From: Sulfuricurvum sp.
GTDB lineage: Bacteria; Campylobacterota; Campylobacteria; Campylobacterales; Sulfurimonadaceae
Assembly: GCF_023229695.1 (NCBI RefSeq)
Contig: NZ_JALNYS010000025.1
Location: 1-35,957, forward strand
Direction of reading: 5' to 3'
DNA length: 35,957 nt
Shown: positions 32,208 to 35,957 of the stretch, piece after piece
How the letters are laid out: each line of letters opens with the position of its first letter
Position numbering within the stretch: position 1 is the first letter of the stretch
Position numbers and translations under genes: made by a program
The notes under the pieces: generated by a model
Told to the model about the DNA's origin: nothing
Seen by the model: the letters and a program-made list of their open reading frames with translations, nothing else
The model's database searches: none

Positions 32208-32462
32208 ATTATTAGGTGACCTTACGCATAGTATTGGTTTTAGCCATTCAAAGTTGCCTTTGGCTTCGTCATTCCCGACTCGATCGGGAATCCAGCTCTC
32301 TCTTATGGGGATGGATCCCCGGGTCAAGCCCGAGGATGACGGAAAACGAATCGAGTGCGTAACATCAGTTATTAGTATAAACAGACAATACAATTTTCTG
32401 AAAACCGATAGTATTTTTTATAAGTAAAATAGTGTATGATTTAAAGAAAAAAAGAGTATCTA
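32208..32462. other. Gene-free spacer with a TIR-like element and REP-like hairpins
   Basis: After higA, GTGACCTTACGCA (32216-32228) and, inverted, TGATGTTACGCAC (32354-32367 region) bracket about 150 bp, resembling the ends of the element at 2243-2455. Inside are a hairpin ATTCCCGA/TCGGGAAT (32271-32291) and a GATCCCCGGGTCAAGCCCGAGG-like inverted repeat. No ORF is seen. The AT-rich remainder should hold the promoter of the receiver gene. Confidence 0.6.
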
Positions 32463-33506
32463 ATGGTTAATGTACAAGTGATTATAGCTGCGGTAGCCGT
32501 AGTGGCAGCCGTTTTGGTTTTTTACTTTATTTTCAAAAGAGGCTCAACTCCGCAAGCGCCCGGTGATACATCGGAAAAAAAGGATAGTCCGGAAGCAGTT
32601 GCCCAAGAGAAGGTAAACGTAGTTCCGGAGATACAAGAAGAAGAGGTTGGAGTCATAGCATCGGCTCCCGAAGATAAATCTTTAATGGGTAGAAGAAAAA
32701 GTGACAAGAGCATCCAAAAACGGTCCGTTCCGGATCGTGGAAAAATTACAAAACAAAATTTTTCTGAATTCGCCGGTGAGAGAATTTTGGTTGCAGAAGA
32801 CAACCTGATCAACCAAAAAGTTATTTTGGGTCTGTTAGCGGAGAGCGGCATAGAGCTGGTGATGGCCAATGACGGTCAGGAAGCACTGGATATACTTGAA
32901 CACGACACAAAATTTGTAATGATTTTAATGGATGCCCACATGCCGAGAGTGGATGGTTTCGAGGCAACCCGTATCATTCGGGCAAATCCACGGTTTGATC
33001 ACATCTTGGTTGTAGCGCTGAGCGGGGACACCGCATCGGATGACATACAAAAGATGAAAGATGCGGGAATGGCTGAACAGTTGGCAAAGCCTCTGAGAAT
33101 GGAAGCCCTCTACAATATCATCTATGCCTATACCGGCAAAGAAACGGATAAAGATGAGTTTGAAGTAGCGGTAATGACAAAAAATTTAGATATTAATAAA
33201 GGGCTTGAAACGTGCGGAGGAGACGGGGATTTTTACCGTGAAATCTTATCCGAGTTTATTACCGACTATGCCGATTCTTCTGTTAAATTAGGGGAATTTT
33301 TGCGCTCTAATCGTATTGAAGCGGCGGATGCGTATCTTCTTGATATTATCGGTGTAAGCGAAAACATCGGAGCGCATATGCTCGCTGGAATTGCTTCAAA
33401 TATGAAACTCGCTCTGCGTGACACGGAACAGAGTTATTTTAGCCTTTTCGACCAGTATAAGGTCCATCTTGATAGATTAATGCAGGATATTCGAGAGTAT
33501 TTATGA
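32463..33506 (+). CDS. Membrane-anchored response-regulator receiver protein with degenerate HPt domain
   Basis: A 347-aa protein. One N-terminal transmembrane helix (residues 4-24) and an acidic linker (about 25-105) precede a receiver domain (about 107-225): ILVAEDN acidic pair, phosphoacceptor Asp157 in LMDAHMP, ALSGD and Lys209 in AKPLR. The C-terminal region (about 245-340) resembles an HPt helical bundle (GGDGDFYREILSEF, SENIGAHML), but the position expected for the phosphorylated His is hydrophobic (AYLLDIIG). A membrane-tethered phosphate sink or scaffold is inferred. No sensor kinase gene is adjacent. Confidence 0.75.
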   Translation: MVNVQVIIAAVAVVAAVLVFYFIFKRGSTPQAPGDTSEKKDSPEAVAQEKVNVVPEIQEEEVGVIASAPEDKSLMGRRKSDKSIQKRSVPDRGKITKQNFSEFAGERILVAEDNLINQKVILGLLAESGIELVMANDGQEALDILEHDTKFVMILMDAHMPRVDGFEATRIIRANPRFDHILVVALSGDTASDDIQKMKDAGMAEQLAKPLRMEALYNIIYAYTGKETDKDEFEVAVMTKNLDINKGLETCGGDGDFYREILSEFITDYADSSVKLGEFLRSNRIEAADAYLLDIIGVSENIGAHMLAGIASNMKLALRDTEQSYFSLFDQYKVHLDRLMQDIREYL

Positions 33507-33595
33507 TCATTCTGCCCGATCTGAGCGTTTGGGCAAAAGGTAAAGAGTGAAGAGGGTTCGCCCGTTCATCCTTTATTCTTTTGAATTTCTCCCAA

Positions 33596-33616
33596 AAAAG
33601 GGGAGACTCCCCTTTT
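33596..33616 (+). terminator. Rho-independent terminator of the receiver gene
   Basis: Stem AAAAGGGG (33596-33603) / CCCCTTTT (33609-33616) with loop AGACT, followed by CTTT. Confidence 0.75.
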
Positions 33617-33643
33617 CTTTATCCGATTCCAGTGAACCCCTGT

Positions 33644-33649
33644 TATAAT
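33644..33649 (+). promoter_or_regulatory. -10 box of the EAL-HDOD gene
   Basis: TATAAT preceded by TGT lies 29 bp before the ATG at 33679, right after the terminator of the previous gene. Confidence 0.6.
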
Positions 33650-33678
33650 TGTTGTTACTTTAGTCTATTGGGATATCC

Positions 33679-34911
33679 ATGAGTGAGAGATATATCGGAC
33701 GTCAACCCATCATTGATACACGGGCCAAGATCGCCGCATACGATTTGCTGTACCGTGAGAGCGGGCATAGCGATAACAACAGTGTGACGGCTGCGGTCAT
33801 CAGTAATCTTTTGGGAACATTCAGCATGAATGCGATACTGGGCAAACATCTCGGATTTGTACGGATTGACGGGGAGTTTCTCGAATACGACGTGATCCAC
33901 TCCCTTCCCAAAGAGAAAATTGTTTATGCCCTCCTGACCGATACAAAAATTACGGAGATCATTTTAAAACGGCTCTCTGCATTAAAAGATGAGGGGTATC
34001 TGTTTGCATTAAACGATTGCATTTACGATCATAAAACGGCCGATATCTTTGCCCCTTTATTGCCGTCGCTCCAGTATATGAAGATTGATGTCTCGCGAAG
34101 CGATTTAACCCTTGTAAAAAATTTTATACCGATGTTGCGCCGGTACGGAATCAAGCTGATCGGGGCGAAAATCGAGAGCCATGATGTGTATGAATTGTGC
34201 CGATCCATGGGATTTGACTATTTTCAGGGGTACTTTATTTCCGAACCCAATATTATCAAAAATGCGGCCTTTTCTCCGGAACATGAGGGGATAATACGCC
34301 TTTGGAATTTGCTCCAAAACGATACGGAGATACCTGAACTGGTGGAAGAATTTCAACACAATCACGCCCTGAGTATGAAACTGCTCCATTTTATCAATTC
34401 GGCAGCCTTTTCTCTGCGAAACCCGGTCTCCTCCATTGAGCATGTGTTGAAACTGATGGGGCGTGATCCGATCTCCCAGTGGATTATGCTGTTGATGTTT
34501 TCCGAAGGGGAGAAAAATTCCGAAGTGCGTGTACCGCTGGTGCTGATGGTGATCAACCGTACCGAATTGATGAGCTCTCTTTTAAATCTTGTGAATCCGT
34601 CCGCATCGAGAGGGGAAAAATCGACAGCCTATTTTGTCGGGATGCTCTCTTTGATCCATCTGCTCTTCCATATGCCCCAAAAAGAGGTGTTGAGCCGGCT
34701 AAATATCTCTCCGGAGATTGAGGCCGCTTTGCTGAAGGGGGAGGGGATTTATGGCGAATTGCTTGAGGTGGTCCGTTCGATCGAGCTTTTTGATACGGAA
34801 GCGGTGGGGAACTATTTGAAAACAAAAGGGTTGAGTTTTTCGTATATCGAACCTCTTCTTCAGCAGGTGATGGAGAAAGTCAATACGTTTGAAAAGGCGA
34901 TGGAGCAATGA
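33679..34911 (+). CDS. EAL-HDOD (YuxH-type) signalling protein with degenerate EAL domain
   Basis: A 410-aa cytoplasmic protein. Residues 1-205 resemble a YuxH-type EAL domain: YIGRQPIID start and a closing GFDYFQGYFISEP. However, the EAL glutamate is replaced (AYDLLYRE), the internal acidic motif reads ALLTD, and the usual DDF is LNDC. Residues about 210-400 form an HDOD domain (LSMKLLHFINSAAFSLRNPVSSIEHVL). Such proteins are c-di-GMP binding or protein-interaction modules rather than active phosphodiesterases. The next gene overlaps its stop by 4 bp (ATGA), so they form an operon. Confidence 0.8.
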   Translation: MSERYIGRQPIIDTRAKIAAYDLLYRESGHSDNNSVTAAVISNLLGTFSMNAILGKHLGFVRIDGEFLEYDVIHSLPKEKIVYALLTDTKITEIILKRLSALKDEGYLFALNDCIYDHKTADIFAPLLPSLQYMKIDVSRSDLTLVKNFIPMLRRYGIKLIGAKIESHDVYELCRSMGFDYFQGYFISEPNIIKNAAFSPEHEGIIRLWNLLQNDTEIPELVEEFQHNHALSMKLLHFINSAAFSLRNPVSSIEHVLKLMGRDPISQWIMLLMFSEGEKNSEVRVPLVLMVINRTELMSSLLNLVNPSASRGEKSTAYFVGMLSLIHLLFHMPQKEVLSRLNISPEIEAALLKGEGIYGELLEVVRSIELFDTEAVGNYLKTKGLSFSYIEPLLQQVMEKVNTFEKAMEQ

Positions 34912-35924
34912 AACAGGGGTATATGAAACGGGTTGCATTAATACTGATCGTGATATTTGGCGCGGCGTACGGGTATGCTCAGGAGTATAAGATCGTTTTG
35001 CTCTCCTACTCAAAATTTGAAGAGGCTAGAAAAGGATTAAACGCGCTTGAACCGAAACTGGATGAAAGTTATCACAAGCTTCAATCGCAATACCGGTATG
35101 AGATCGTTGCACGTCCTTCAGGGCGGGCTTTTTTAATCGGAATTGAGCCGATTGAAGGGAGAGAGAATGCCGATCGGATACGTGAAAAATTTTCTCCCCT
35201 TTTTCCGAAAAGCTATATTGATAAATATTATGGCCCGACAGAGGGGAGCGTCTTTATGGTTCATGCCGCTGCCGCAGTCGCCGCAGCGACGGAGGAGAAT
35301 GAGACGGCCTCTCCTTCCGTAGAAACCATTCCGGCCGTAACGCCGAAAGCAGTAACAGCAAACAAGGTCCCGGTTGCCGTTGCGGAAGAATCTACAGGGG
35401 TGTGGATTTTAATCGTTTTGGCTGTTATAATCGCCACCGTTTTGTATCTGCGCAAAGGCAAAGGGGAGTTAAAACCGCCCGCTGGGATAGAAGAGGAAAA
35501 CCTCTCTGTTGTACGAGAGATTCCTGAAGAGGAGACGATTTCGGAAACAATCGAGCAAGCACCTCTAGAGACAACCCCGGATGCGGGATCAAAGACTCAC
35601 TCTTTAGAAGAGAAGGGAGAGGATACGGTTTCGCAGACCCCCCTCTCGGCGGAGGCACAAGGGGATGTAGGGATTCAAAAGGATAGTTTTGATAAACTGA
35701 AGTCCAATATGTTTTTTATGCTGTTGGTGAATGAGCTGAAAACAGCATCGGAGAATCGGGAACATGAACAGTGCCGTGATATTATTGCGGAGATGCAGCG
35801 GTATGAGAAGAACGGTCCGAAAAGTACCGTCGTTCAAACCATGTCAGAACTGGTAGAAATGAAAAAATTTACACGTCTTTTAGCATTTATAGAGGCAAAA
35901 ATGAAAGAGGGGGAGGAATCATGA
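34908..35924 (+). CDS. Membrane protein with N-terminal signal and central transmembrane helix
   Basis: A 338-aa protein. A signal-peptide-like start (MKRVALILIVIFGAAYGYAQE) leads to an alpha/beta periplasmic segment of about 85 residues (YKIVLLSYSKFEEARKGL, then FLIGIEPI) that recalls SPOR-like domains. An Ala/Thr-rich linker follows, then a transmembrane helix (about 165-182, WILIVLAVIIATVLYL), an acidic disordered region and a C-terminal helical domain. ATG 34908 overlaps the EAL-HDOD stop; ATG 34923 is an alternative nearer the signal sequence. It ends overlapping the next gene (ATGA). Function unknown; a role in envelope or motility signalling is inferred from context only. Confidence 0.65.
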   Translation: MKQGYMKRVALILIVIFGAAYGYAQEYKIVLLSYSKFEEARKGLNALEPKLDESYHKLQSQYRYEIVARPSGRAFLIGIEPIEGRENADRIREKFSPLFPKSYIDKYYGPTEGSVFMVHAAAAVAAATEENETASPSVETIPAVTPKAVTANKVPVAVAEESTGVWILIVLAVIIATVLYLRKGKGELKPPAGIEEENLSVVREIPEEETISETIEQAPLETTPDAGSKTHSLEEKGEDTVSQTPLSAEAQGDVGIQKDSFDKLKSNMFFMLLVNELKTASENREHEQCRDIIAEMQRYEKNGPKSTVVQTMSELVEMKKFTRLLAFIEAKMKEGEES

Positions 35925-35957
35925 AAGAGTTTTTAGAGAGAGCCAAGCTGGCAAGCC
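35921..35957 (+). CDS. Start of a gene truncated by the window edge
   Basis: ATG 35921 overlaps the stop of the previous gene and follows GGGGAGG. Twelve codons are visible (MKEFLERAKLAS). It is the third member of the EAL-HDOD operon. The product cannot be identified. Confidence 0.6.
   Translation, partial: MKEFLERAKLAS

Overview
The window is a chromosomal stretch of a Campylobacterota (epsilonproteobacterial) genome, probably from the Sulfuricurvum/Sulfurimonas group. The protein sequences suggest this, as does the gene order murD-mraY / gpmI / fabG / acpP-fabF-accA / rpe-trpF-dnaQ-like / rpmB, which matches (from memory, not searched) the backbone order of Campylobacter relatives. Extended TATAAT -10 boxes without a clear -35 are also typical. 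No phage or plasmid backbone is visible. Most of the window is housekeeping DNA with small accessory islands.

Layout. 1-391: three perfect 122-bp tandem repeats, then an AI-2E-family transporter (392-1459). Two small membrane proteins follow on the minus strand (1456-2181). 2243-2455: a mosaic element with terminal inverted repeats, related to the array. 2545-3501: a ParA ATPase and a small ribbon-helix-helix-like partner, with a 13-codon micro-ORF between them, convergent with a DUF2235 hydrolase (3512-5071). 5257-5418: a 53-aa two-helix membrane protein. 5561-5636: tRNA-Phe. 5707-9531 (minus): murD and mraY, split by a visibly AT-rich two-gene cassette made of an AAA/ABC-type ATPase and a PD-(D/E)XK-like protein. 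9618-14506 (plus): gpmI, fabG, acpP, fabF, accA. 14548-16695 (minus): DnaQ-like exonuclease, trpF, rpe. 16799-19010 (minus): a CheX-like protein and an HDOD protein. 19180-24158 (plus): rpmB, argJ, prs, lepA, comFC-like. 24159-28359 (minus): SagB-type oxidoreductase, AsmA-like protein, DASS transporter. 28523-31053 (plus): grpE, dnaK. 31054-32462: a repeat-rich spot with a small unknown ORF, a Vsr-HigB chimera and higA. 32463-end (plus): a membrane-anchored receiver protein, an EAL-HDOD protein, a membrane protein and the start of a further gene.

How the genes work together. The core blocks cover lipid II synthesis (MraY, MurD), type II fatty-acid synthesis (AccA, FabG, ACP, FabF), central carbon metabolism (GpmI, Rpe), PRPP and amino-acid synthesis (Prs, TrpF, ArgJ), translation (L28, LepA, tRNA-Phe) and protein folding (GrpE, DnaK). 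Signalling proteins with HDOD, CheX, REC and degenerate EAL/HPt domains recur.

The observations most worth following are: the ATPase/nuclease-like pair inside the cell-wall operon, a candidate defence or stress module; the Vsr-HigB fusion ahead of higA; two HspR (HAIR)-like operators upstream of grpE-dnaK; the TIR-bounded mosaic repeat family, including the perfect 122-bp array; and the chromosomal ParA/RHH pair with its micro-ORF.
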